Positions 33,946 to 40,955 of a stretch of DNA of 64,000 nt are shown piece by piece. This stretch comes from Terriglobia bacterium (GTDB lineage: Bacteria; Acidobacteriota; Vicinamibacteria; Vicinamibacterales; CAVVIG01). The translations under genes and the position numbers were made by a program. The notes under the pieces were generated by a model, which did no database searches, was not told the origin of the DNA, and worked only from the letters and a program-made list of their open reading frames with translations. Positions within the stretch are counted from its first letter, which is position 1. Every line of letters begins with the position of its first letter. The DNA lies in the NCBI GenBank assembly GCA_020073005.1, contig JAIQFX010000044.1, forward strand, positions 21,047-85,046, read 5' to 3'.

Positions 33946-34199
33946 TGCCGCGTCCGTTCAGCGTCGAGGAACTGCTCGCCAGGGGACCAATGGACGAATC
34001 ACCCGAATTGCGTCTCCTGTTCCACCGCCTCAACAATCAGCTCGGGATCATCCTGGCGCACGCAGAATTGCTCGAAGCGAAAGCGCCCGACGACATGAAT
34101 CGGGCGCGAGCGGGCCAGGTTGTCTCGAGCGCGCTCGAGGCGATGGGCACCGCCAAGGAAATCCGACGTCTCGCCGCCCCTTCGGTCGATCCCCAGTAA
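33945..34199 (+). CDS. Stand-alone histidine-kinase phosphoacceptor (DHp)-like protein
   Basis: 84 residues. LLFHRLNNQLGIILAHAELLE matches, in its first 20 residues, the H-box of histidine kinases (usually HELNNPLxxILGxAELL), with His at about residue 28. A second helix follows (RARAGQVVSSALEAMGTAKEIRRL), so the segment looks like a two-helix DHp hairpin. There is no ATPase domain. It is translationally coupled to the small HTH protein. It could be a phosphotransfer or dimerisation module, or a decoy for the hybrid kinase or the NtrC regulator nearby; the function is inferred only. Confidence 0.6.
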   Translation: MPRPFSVEELLARGPMDESPELRLLFHRLNNQLGIILAHAELLEAKAPDDMNRARAGQVVSSALEAMGTAKEIRRLAAPSVDPQ

Positions 34200-34455
34200 A
34201 CTCACACAATAACGTAATTCAGCCGTCATTTTTTTGGCTGACTGGACCTGTAAATCGTCAAACAATTGACGATATTGCGCTCGTTCGGACGCCATTCCGC
34301 AGCCGGGTCCAGAAATAGACCACGCCGATAAATACCTGAAATAAAGCGTCTTAGCGTGTACTTCGTCGCGTTAGTGGTGAGCTCCAGAACACGAGCCCAA
34401 TTGTTGGTACCGGCGTTGCGATAGCGCGCAACTGTCGGAAACCAGGAGACACCAC
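34200..34455. other. AT-richer intergenic region with inverted repeats
   Basis: No gene is seen in this 256-bp gap. TCAGCC and GGCTGA flank a T7-containing loop near 34219-34242. A perfect 8-bp dyad, ATCGTCAA and TTGACGAT with a 4-nt spacer, lies at 34254-34273 and could bind the HTH product. AGGAG at 34442-34446 is the ribosome site of the sigma-factor gene. Confidence 0.5.
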
Positions 34456-35400
34456 ATGCGTGTTCAGCCCGTTGCCGCCAATCAGAACCGCCGTATCGTC
34501 GCCAGCTTGCCGTTTGTCGAGGCGCTGGCTCGACGAATGGCTGCGTCGATGCCGAATTCGATCGACATCGGCGATCTCGTGCAGGACGGCGTGCTCGGTC
34601 TCATCGATGCCGCGCATCGCTTCGATGAAGATCGCGGCATCAAGTTCGAGACGTTCGCGGAACGGCGCGTGCGCGGCGCGATGATCGACGCGCTTCGCAA
34701 GGACGCGTGGCCCCGCGGCGTCCGCCGCCAGCGGCGCGAGCTCGACGCGGCCCGCGAAGCGCTGCGCCGCGAGCTGGGACACGAGCCGTCGATGGCCGAC
34801 CTCGCCGCGCGCGTCGGCTCGGACGAGAAACGGCTGAGCCGGACCATCGTGCGCATCAACACGATCGAAGCGACGTCGCCGCTCGCGACGGGCGAGCACA
34901 TGGACGAGAACTCGCTGCCGACCGTGCTCGTGCCGTCGGAGCCCGACGCGCCGGACATGGCCTACGAAAAGGCCGAGACGCGCGACCGCGTGCGCGCCGC
35001 GATTCAATCGCTCCCCTGGCGCGAGCGGAAAGTGATCGGGCTCTACTACTACGGCGAAGTGACGATGAAGCAGATCGGCGCCGAGATCGGCGTCAACGAA
35101 TCGCGCGTCTCGCAGCTTCATGCGCGCGCGATCCGCCGCCTGCGCGACGCGATCGGCGACATGAACCCGCAGAAGATCGCCGAGATGCGCCGTCAGCTGA
35201 TCGCGTTCGCGGTGAAGAAGCCGGTGATGGCGAAGGCGGACGTTCGCTCTGCGTATAAGCCGGACGCGACGATGACCGCCGAGACGGTCGCCACGCCGCA
35301 CGCCGTCGTCCTGCCGTACAAGGCGACGAAACGTACGGCGCCCGTGAAGGCGACGCTCAAGATGGCGCGGTCGCGGCAGGCAGTCGCGGCGGCGAGGTAG
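34456..35400 (+). CDS. FliA/WhiG-like sigma-70 family factor
   Basis: 314 residues. Region 2 is visible as NSIDIGDLVQDGVLGLIDAAHRFDEDRGIKFETFAERRVRGAMIDALRK, in consecutive parts typical of group 3 sigma factors. Region 3 follows (RRELGHEPSMADLAARVG), then region 4 (LPWRERKVIGLYYYGEVTMKQIGAEIGVNESRVSQLHARAIRRLR). The C-terminal 75 residues, rich in Lys, Arg, Thr and Ala, are an extension beyond FliA. Its start is supported by AGGAG 9 nt upstream. No flagellar genes are present, so it may direct a signalling or development regulon instead. Confidence 0.87.
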   Translation: MRVQPVAANQNRRIVASLPFVEALARRMAASMPNSIDIGDLVQDGVLGLIDAAHRFDEDRGIKFETFAERRVRGAMIDALRKDAWPRGVRRQRRELDAAREALRRELGHEPSMADLAARVGSDEKRLSRTIVRINTIEATSPLATGEHMDENSLPTVLVPSEPDAPDMAYEKAETRDRVRAAIQSLPWRERKVIGLYYYGEVTMKQIGAEIGVNESRVSQLHARAIRRLRDAIGDMNPQKIAEMRRQLIAFAVKKPVMAKADVRSAYKPDATMTAETVATPHAVVLPYKATKRTAPVKATLKMARSRQAVAAAR

Positions 35401-35403
35401 CGG

Positions 35404-36927
35404 TCAGGAGAGGCCGTCGCGCACCGCGCGCAGCAGGTCGCCCAGGCGGAACGGTTTCGCCAGCCACCGGCAGCCGCTCTCCTGAAGAAACTTCTCCGCG
35501 TCGGTGCCGGCCACGTCACCCGTGACGAAGATCACGCGTTTGGCCAGCGCCGGCGCCGCGGACGCGAGCTCGCGCGAGAACGACTGGCCGTCGAGCCGCG
35601 GCATCTTCAAGTCACAAATCACCAGATCGAACGGCTCGGCTTTGATCTTCGCGAGCGCCTCGATGCCGTCCACCGCGTGCTGGACGACGTAGCCCGCGTC
35701 GCGCAGCGCGTCGACGACGGCGCTCGCCAGCTTCGTCTCATCCTCGACGACGAGAATCGCCGCGCCGACGACCGCCTTGACGGGCTCGGACAGGCGCGCC
35801 TTCATGCCGCCCTCCGGCCCGAGCTTCCTGCCGCTGACCGGGACCTCGACGAAGAATGACGCGCCGGCGTTCGGACGCGACTCGAGCCGGATGCGGCCGC
35901 CGTGCTCCTGCACGATCGCGTACGCGACGGTCAAGCCGAGTCCCGTCCCCTTGCCGACTTCCTTCGTGGTGAAGAACGGATCGAAGATCTTCGGCTGCAG
36001 CTCGTCCGGAATCCCAGGGCCATCGTCGTTGATCTCGAGAATGACGGATTCCTGCTCGGCGTTGTGCCACGTGCGCACGACGAGGACGCCGCGTCCGTGC
36101 GCCGACAGCATCGCCTGCTCGGCGTTGATCACGAGATTCAGCAGCACCTGCTGGAGCTGATGGCCGTCCGCGAACACCTGCGGCAGGCCGGCGGCCAGCG
36201 CGTCGATCACGCTGATGTTGGTGACGCGCTGATCGTACGCGCGCAGCGCCAGCGTTTCGCGGACCACTTGATTGATGTCCACCATCGCGCGCGTCGTCTG
36301 ACGCTTGCGGGCGAAGGTGAGCAGGTTGCGGACGATCCGTGCGGCGCGTTCGGCCTCCGACTGGATCGTCTCCACGCCGCGGCGCACCGGATCGTCGAGC
36401 GTGCGCTGCGACAACCGCTCGGCCCAGCTGAGGATCGTCGCCAGCGGATTGTTCAGCTCGTGCGCGACGCCGGACATCGTCTGGCCGAGCGCGGCCATCT
36501 TCTCCGCCTGCAGCAGCTGGTGATAAATGTCGCGCGTCTCGTCGTCGAGCTTCTTGCGCTCGCTCACGTCGCGGATCAGCGCCTCGACGCGGACCGTGCC
36601 GTCCTCCGCCGGCGGATCCGCGCGCGCCGTCAGCTCCACCCAGGCGGGATTGCCGTCCGCGCGGCGCAGGCGCATCAGATAGTTGTTCACCGATCCATCG
36701 GTCGAGAGACGCTCGACGAGCGCGACGCGCGCCTGCGGATCGACGAATCGCTCGTGATCGAACGGACGGACGTCGCCCTCCGGCGCCTCGCTCGGGTACC
36801 CGAAGATCAGTTTGAGGTGGGGATTGGCGGCAATCGTCGACGTGGTCGCGGGACCGATCGTCCCGATGTACACGCCTTCGTGCACGGCCTCGAACAGCCG
36901 CGCGAATGCCGATGCGCGTCGCTCCAC
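35404..36927 (-). CDS. PAS hybrid histidine kinase with C-terminal receiver
   Basis: 507 residues, no membrane helix. PAS-like region 8-122. DHp H-box MSGVAHELNNPLATILSWAE with H156. HATPase_c domain with ADGHQLQQVLLNLVINAEQA (N box), DDGPGIP, FDPFFTTKEVGKGTGLGL. A receiver domain occupies about 390-505 (ILVVEDETK, LVICDLKMPRLDG with the phosphoacceptor Asp). The GTG start at 36927 is only 6 nt downstream of a perfect TATAAT, so the mRNA is probably leaderless. The receiver may return phosphate to DNA-binding partners such as the NtrC-type protein. Confidence 0.9.
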   Translation of the reverse strand: MERRASAFARLFEAVHEGVYIGTIGPATTSTIAANPHLKLIFGYPSEAPEGDVRPFDHERFVDPQARVALVERLSTDGSVNNYLMRLRRADGNPAWVELTARADPPAEDGTVRVEALIRDVSERKKLDDETRDIYHQLLQAEKMAALGQTMSGVAHELNNPLATILSWAERLSQRTLDDPVRRGVETIQSEAERAARIVRNLLTFARKRQTTRAMVDINQVVRETLALRAYDQRVTNISVIDALAAGLPQVFADGHQLQQVLLNLVINAEQAMLSAHGRGVLVVRTWHNAEQESVILEINDDGPGIPDELQPKIFDPFFTTKEVGKGTGLGLTVAYAIVQEHGGRIRLESRPNAGASFFVEVPVSGRKLGPEGGMKARLSEPVKAVVGAAILVVEDETKLASAVVDALRDAGYVVQHAVDGIEALAKIKAEPFDLVICDLKMPRLDGQSFSRELASAAPALAKRVIFVTGDVAGTDAEKFLQESGCRWLAKPFRLGDLLRAVRDGLS

Positions 36928-36933
36928 TGTCGG

Positions 36934-36939
36934 ATTATA
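36934..36939 (-). promoter_or_regulatory. Consensus -10 box of the hybrid kinase gene
   Basis: TATAAT on the minus strand, 6 nt before the GTG start at 36927, places the expected transcription start at or next to the start codon. There is no clear -35; the upstream DNA is the heptamer repeat. Confidence 0.5.
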
Positions 36940-36944
36940 CGGGC

Positions 36945-37011
36945 TTGGTGACTGGTGACTGGTGACTGGTGACTAAAGACGGGTGCGTTCTTTCCAGCCA
37001 CCAGCCACCAA
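36945..37011 (-). repeat. Heptamer repeat region forming a long RNA hairpin after the selenoprotein gene
   Basis: Four copies of GGTGACT (36947-36974) and, further on, an inverted array of AGCCACC units (36996-37009). In minus-strand RNA the arms at 36994-37011 and 36945-36962 pair over 18 bp, with two G-U wobbles and a 31-nt loop, starting 3 nt after the stop codon at 37015. It may act as a terminator or 3' stabiliser, although no U-tract follows. Confidence 0.6.
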
Positions 37012-37014
37012 CCC

Positions 37015-37638
37015 TCACTTCGTCGGCGCCGGCGCCGTCGGCGTATGCGTCGGATAGGTGCCCGACCACTTTTTTTCGTTCGCGGCCCGAATGTCCCGCA
37101 CCGAGGCGCCCGAGTTGTACATCTGCATCGCGTCACGCGCGACGTCCAGGCAGATGGCTCATGTCATGCCGTGCGGCTCCCACTGCGTCACGTCGCCCTT
37201 CGCGTCCCGGGCCGTGACGAAGCAATCTTCGTTGCCGCGATGTCCGGAATGCTCGCAGCCGCAGTAGCACGGCACGTAGCTCAACACTTCCGGATGCTCG
37301 GCGGCGAACTTGTACGCCGCGCGCACGGTTTCCATCGGCCGCGCCGGCGGCTCGGGATCGAAGGGCAGCGGCGGCAGATTCTCCTGAGGATGCGGACCGA
37401 GCTTCGCCGATTCCGGCGGATCGACCACGGCCGGCAGTGGCGCCGTTTGCGCGGCCGGCTGCGTCGCAGCGGGACCCGACGATCGCATGTAGACCAGCGC
37501 GCCGCCGATCACGAGAATCAGCGCGGCGCCCGCGAGCATCATCGGCATCGATGATCGCGGCGGCTCTGCCGGTGGTGTCGAGGATGCCCCCGGCCGGGCC
37601 TGCGCTTTGGCGGAAGATTTGCGACCCATCATTTTCAT
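37015..37638 (-). CDS. PCYCGC-family membrane-anchored protein, candidate selenoprotein (in-frame TGA at 37159-37161)
   Basis: 207 residues if the TGA is read as selenocysteine (U160). A basic N-terminus and one membrane helix (MPMMLAGAALILVIGGALVY, about 31-50) precede a Pro-rich linker. The folded part has VLSYVPCYCGC at 119-128, then HSGH, DCFV and QWEPHGMT. The TGA replaces the first Cys of the family's C-terminal CxxC: HGMT-U-AIC-LDVARDAMQMYNSGASVRDIR, the continuation matching the family in the same frame and ending at a normal TGA at 37015. A SECIS-like hairpin lies right after the codon. Likely an extracytoplasmic thiol/metal redox protein of unknown function. Start ATG 37638; 37650 and 37629 are alternatives. 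No Sec machinery is in this window. Confidence 0.82.
37120..37156 (-). promoter_or_regulatory. Candidate bacterial SECIS element
   Basis: Counting from the TGA on the mRNA, nt 3-9 (CAUCUGC) pair perfectly with nt 33-39 (GCAGAUG). Inside, nt 15-18 (CGUC) pair with 25-28 (GACG), leaving the loop GCGCGU, whose first G is 19 nt after the UGA. This spacing and the apical G match the known SelB-binding hairpins such as that of E. coli fdhF. Confidence 0.65.
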
Positions 37639-37680
37639 TTTACCGTGCATTCCGCTTTGGGCTAAAGTGCGATCGGTCCC

Positions 37681-38880
37681 ATGAATCTTGTTGGGCGTCA
37701 GGACCGCCTGTTGCTCGGCGGTCTGGCCGTCGCCGTGATCGTCGTCTTCGCGCGGCCGATCGAGCGCTACGGCCTCAGCCTGGCGCGCGAAGCCGAGCGC
37801 AGCTCCGGCCTCGCCCTCGTGCCCGCGCTGCTGATTCTGGTCGCGGTTTTCCTCTTCCATCAGCAAGGCAAACGTCAGGAAGCGAGAGCGCGCACCACGG
37901 CGGCGGAAGCCGACGCGAAACAGGCGGGCGCGCGCGCCGCGGAGATGGAGCGGCTCGTCAATCTCGGTCAGGCGCTCGCCCGATCGCTCGATCTGGAAAC
38001 GATTCGCGACGCCGTGCTGCAGCACCTGCCCAAGCTCGCGGGCACCGAGGACGTCTGGATCCTTCTGCGCGTGAGCGGCCACTGGCAGGCGCTGGTCGGC
38101 CCGGCGCGCGACACGCGCCGCGAGATCGAGCGCGCGCGCGAGCACGTGGCCGATCGCGCGCTGGCCGGCGATCTCGCACCCGAGGGTCTGGCCGCCGACG
38201 GACAGTATTGCCTGCGGCTCACGGCGGGCGGGGACATCGTCGGCGTGCTCGGCGTGCCCGAGACCGACGGCCCGATCCAGGAGGCGCGGAAGCGCGTGCT
38301 GGCGACGGCCGGGGCGCTGCTCGGCATCTCGCTTCGCAACGCGCAGCTGTTCCACGAAATCCGCGAGACCAGCCTCCGCGACGGCCTGACCGGCTGCTAC
38401 AACCGCACGCACGCGCTCGAAGTGATCGACTCGGAGCTGCGCCGCGCCCGGCGATCGCAGATGCCGATGTCGCTCATCATGTTCGATCTCGATCACTTCA
38501 AGGACGTCAACGATCGCTACGGCCATCTCTGCGGCGACGCGGTGCTGGCGGGCGTCGGCGTCAAGATGCGCGACGCCCTCCGCGGCAGCGATCTGAAATG
38601 CCGGTACGGCGGCGAAGAATTTCTCGTGCTGCTGCCGGAGACGCCGCTCGAAGGCGCCAAGCGCGTCGCGGACTCGCTGCGCCGCGAGCTCGCGGACATG
38701 CGCATCACGTGGAAGGACGATTCGCTCACGGTGACGGCGAGCTTCGGCGTCTCCGTCGCGCTGCCGGCCGAAGTCGACGGCCAGGCGCTCATCGCCCGCG
38801 CGGACGCGGCCCTCTACCGCGCCAAAGATCAGGGACGCAACTGCGTCCGCCTTTCGATCGAAACCGCCGTCGTCGCATAA
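37681..38880 (+). CDS. Membrane-anchored GAF-GGDEF diguanylate cyclase
   Basis: 399 residues. Two hydrophobic segments (about 9-24 and 45-60), a coiled-coil-like linker rich in Ala/Glu (65-95), a GAF-like domain (about 95-225) and a GGDEF domain. The active site is RYGGEEF (GGEEF at 310-314), preceded by an intact RxxD inhibitory site (RGSD, 301-304) at the canonical five-residue spacing. It should make c-di-GMP with product inhibition, opposing the HD-GYP protein at 30625. It starts 42 bp from the divergent selenoprotein gene; TAAAGT at 37663-37668 is a possible -10. Confidence 0.92.
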   Translation: MNLVGRQDRLLLGGLAVAVIVVFARPIERYGLSLAREAERSSGLALVPALLILVAVFLFHQQGKRQEARARTTAAEADAKQAGARAAEMERLVNLGQALARSLDLETIRDAVLQHLPKLAGTEDVWILLRVSGHWQALVGPARDTRREIERAREHVADRALAGDLAPEGLAADGQYCLRLTAGGDIVGVLGVPETDGPIQEARKRVLATAGALLGISLRNAQLFHEIRETSLRDGLTGCYNRTHALEVIDSELRRARRSQMPMSLIMFDLDHFKDVNDRYGHLCGDAVLAGVGVKMRDALRGSDLKCRYGGEEFLVLLPETPLEGAKRVADSLRRELADMRITWKDDSLTVTASFGVSVALPAEVDGQALIARADAALYRAKDQGRNCVRLSIETAVVA

Positions 38881-38909
38881 GCCCCACGCGCACGTGGTAC
38901 CGTAATTCG

Positions 38910-39812
38910 GTGTCACACACGACCCGGCGCGCGTATCTGGCCTGGATCGCCGTGTGCCTGATCTGGGGCACGACGTATCTCGCCATCCGCATCTCGCTCG
39001 AGACCATTCCGCCGCTGCTGATGGCGGCGATCAGATGGATCGTCGCGGGCACGCTGCTCATCACGATCCTCAAGATCCGCGGCGAGCGCCTGCCGGGGCC
39101 GCGCGCGTGGCCGTCGCTCGCCATCCTCGGCGTACTGCTGCTCGGCTTCGGCAACGGCGCGGTCGTCTGGGCCGAGCAGACCGTGCCGAGCGGCCTGACG
39201 GCCGTGCTCGTCGCCACCTGTCCGTTCTGGATGGTCGGCATCGACGCGGTGATGCCGGACGGCGCGCGCCTGACGATCACGCGCGTGGCCGGACTGGCGG
39301 TCGGGTTCGGCGGCATCGTCATTCTGGTCTGGCCGGAAATCCACGCGAGCGACGCCGGCGGCCGCGCGTTCCTCGGCGGCGTGATTGCGGCGCAGATCGC
39401 GTGCGTCGGCTGGGCGATCGGATCGTCGTACGCCCGCCACCGCGGGCGCGGTCACGCGCGCGACGAAAACGTCCTCGCGACGGCGGCGTTCGAGATGCTG
39501 TTCGGCGGCATCGTGCTGCTCGTCGCCGGACTCGTCTTGCGCGAAGCCTCGCACCTGGCCTTCACGCCGAGGACGACAGCCGCGCTCGTCTACCTGATCT
39601 TCTTCGGCGCGATCGGCGGCTTCACGGCGTACGCGTACGCGCTCAAGCATCTTCCCGTCGCCACGGTGTCGCTCTACGCGTACGTCAATCCGATCATCGC
39701 GGTCGTGCTCGGGACGATCGTGCTCAGCGAGCCGCTGAATGCGCGGATGGTGATCGCCGCAGCGGTCGTGCTGGGCGGAATGGCGATGGTCAGGGCTGAA
39801 GCGAGAGCCTAG
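38910..39812 (+). CDS. EamA/DMT-family drug/metabolite transporter
   Basis: 300 residues with ten predicted membrane helices in two EamA repeats, starting LAWIAVCLIWGTTYLAIRIS and again at GGVIAAQIACVGWAIGSSYA. The glycine-rich GVLLLGFGNGAVVWAEQ and the terminal LYAYVNPIIAVVLGTIVLSEPL are typical motifs. The start is GTG 38910, placed before the first helix; the same frame is open far upstream through the GGDEF gene, which is a shadow. Substrate unknown; amino-acid or metabolite export is usual for the family. Confidence 0.88.
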   Translation: MSHTTRRAYLAWIAVCLIWGTTYLAIRISLETIPPLLMAAIRWIVAGTLLITILKIRGERLPGPRAWPSLAILGVLLLGFGNGAVVWAEQTVPSGLTAVLVATCPFWMVGIDAVMPDGARLTITRVAGLAVGFGGIVILVWPEIHASDAGGRAFLGGVIAAQIACVGWAIGSSYARHRGRGHARDENVLATAAFEMLFGGIVLLVAGLVLREASHLAFTPRTTAALVYLIFFGAIGGFTAYAYALKHLPVATVSLYAYVNPIIAVVLGTIVLSEPLNARMVIAAAVVLGGMAMVRAEARA

Positions 39813-39839
39813 AAGTCAGAACTGAGAAGTTGGAACTGA
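39812..39839. repeat. Two tandem 14-bp repeats in spacer
   Basis: GAAGTCAGAACTGA and GAAGTTGGAACTGA lie directly after the transporter stop codon, with a third partial copy running into the GTG start of the next gene. Confidence 0.7.
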
Positions 39840-39842
39840 AAA

Positions 39843-40484
39843 GTGAAGACGCGCACACGTTTTGTCATCGTCCTGATCTCCGCGCTCCTGACGCCAGCTG
39901 CATCACTCGCACAGGACGCGGCACCGCCTTCTTCGCCGCAGACTGATACGAGGGGCCGCGTCGTGGATGCCGTGCAGTTTCTCGCCGGCGGCGCGCTCGG
40001 GTTGGCGATGCACGAGAGCGGGCATCTGATCGTCGACGGGATGTTCGACGCGCAGCCGCGACTCGAAGGCATCCGGTTCGGGCCGTTTCCGTTCTTCGCG
40101 ATCACTCACAACGCGAACGTGTCGCCTCGGCGCGAGTTCACGATCTCGTCCGCGGGATTCTGGGTGCAAAGCCTGTCGAGCGAGTGGCTGCTCACGCGCG
40201 ATCGCCTTCGCGAGGAGCACGCGCCGGTCGCCAAGGGCGTGCTCGCGTTCAACGTCCTCGATTCGGTGGGCTACGCCGCGGTGGCGCTGGCGAAAGCCGG
40301 CCCCGTCGAGCGCGACACGCGAGGGATGGCGTCGGGAATCGACGTGGACGAACGTGCCGTCGCGCTCGTCGTGCTCGCGCCGGCGGCGTTCGACGCGTAT
40401 CGGTATTTCCATCCGGACGCGCGCTGGGCGGTGTGGGCGTCGCGGATCGCGAAGATCGGTTCGGTGACGCTCGTTGTGAAATGA
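39843..40484 (+). CDS. Membrane/exported protein with HExxH motif (S2P-like, uncharacterised)
   Basis: 213 residues. A signal peptide or first helix (VIVLISALLTPAASLAQ) precedes a second hydrophobic segment bearing LGLAMHESGHLIVDG, with H57, E58 and H61 forming a zinc HExxH motif as in site-2 proteases. A moderately hydrophobic C-terminus follows (AVALVVLAPAAFDAYRYF). I do not see the second S2P motif (NxxPxxxxD). It could be a minimal metallopeptidase or a non-peptidase zinc membrane protein. GTG 39843 is used as the start; the next gene is convergent with a 3-nt gap. Confidence 0.6.
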   Translation: MKTRTRFVIVLISALLTPAASLAQDAAPPSSPQTDTRGRVVDAVQFLAGGALGLAMHESGHLIVDGMFDAQPRLEGIRFGPFPFFAITHNANVSPRREFTISSAGFWVQSLSSEWLLTRDRLREEHAPVAKGVLAFNVLDSVGYAAVALAKAGPVERDTRGMASGIDVDERAVALVVLAPAAFDAYRYFHPDARWAVWASRIAKIGSVTLVVK

Positions 40485-40487
40485 CGC

Positions 40488-40943
40488 CTACGTCTCTTCC
40501 GGCTTCGGCCCGAGCGCGAACGTCATCGAGCCTTCGGCGACCGTGATTCCGTTCACCGTCGCGACGCCTTTGAGCAGTCCCATCCGGGTGCGCAGCCGCA
40601 CGACGTTGGCTTCGATCACGACGACGTCGCCCGGGTGCACGGCGCGGCGGTAGCGCACGCGCTCGATGCCCGCGAAGAAGGGCAGGCGCTGGCGGTTCTC
40701 GGGCTTGGCGAGGATGAGGATCGCGCCGACCTGCGCCACGGCCTCGGTGAGGATCGTCGGCGGCATCACGGGCGGGCCCTGCGTCGAGTACGACAGGTAG
40801 CGTTCGTTGTGCGAAACGTTCTTGATGCCGACGATGCGCTTGTCGACTTCGAATTCGATGATGCGGTCGACCAGCAGGAACGGATAGCGGTGCGGCAGGA
40901 TCCGTTCGATGTCGGCGTGGTCGAGCGGCAGCTTCAGGTCCAT
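40488..40943 (-). CDS. FabZ-like hotdog-fold protein lacking the catalytic His
   Basis: 151 residues. The fold is clear: ILPHRYPFLLVDRIIEF, VGIKNVSHNERY, VMPPTILTEAVAQVGA, PFFAGIERVRYRRAVHPGDVV. In FabZ the dehydratase pair is the His of GHFPG and the Glu of EAxAQ. Here Glu67 is kept, but the GHFPG segment reads YSTQG, so the His position is Ser53. 3-hydroxyacyl-ACP dehydration by the normal mechanism is therefore doubtful; an acyl-binding or thioesterase-like role is possible. ATG 40943 is chosen from the family start. A TATAAT on the minus strand lies 12 nt upstream. Confidence 0.82.
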   Translation of the reverse strand: MDLKLPLDHADIERILPHRYPFLLVDRIIEFEVDKRIVGIKNVSHNERYLSYSTQGPPVMPPTILTEAVAQVGAILILAKPENRQRLPFFAGIERVRYRRAVHPGDVVVIEANVVRLRTRMGLLKGVATVNGITVAEGSMTFALGPKPEET

Positions 40944-40955
40944 GGGAAGGAAGCG

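Noticed and set aside
37015..37638. PCYCGC gene as a nonsense-mutated pseudogene
   Set aside because: Frame and family similarity continue to a natural stop, the TGA replaces a Cys codon, and a SECIS-like hairpin is present. Kept as an alternative only if Sec genes are absent from the genome.
37159..38916. 585-codon minus-strand ORF through the GGDEF gene into the PCYCGC protein
   Set aside because: Only its last part is protein-like; the rest is the antisense shadow of the diguanylate cyclase. The real gene starts near 37638 and passes the TGA at 37159.
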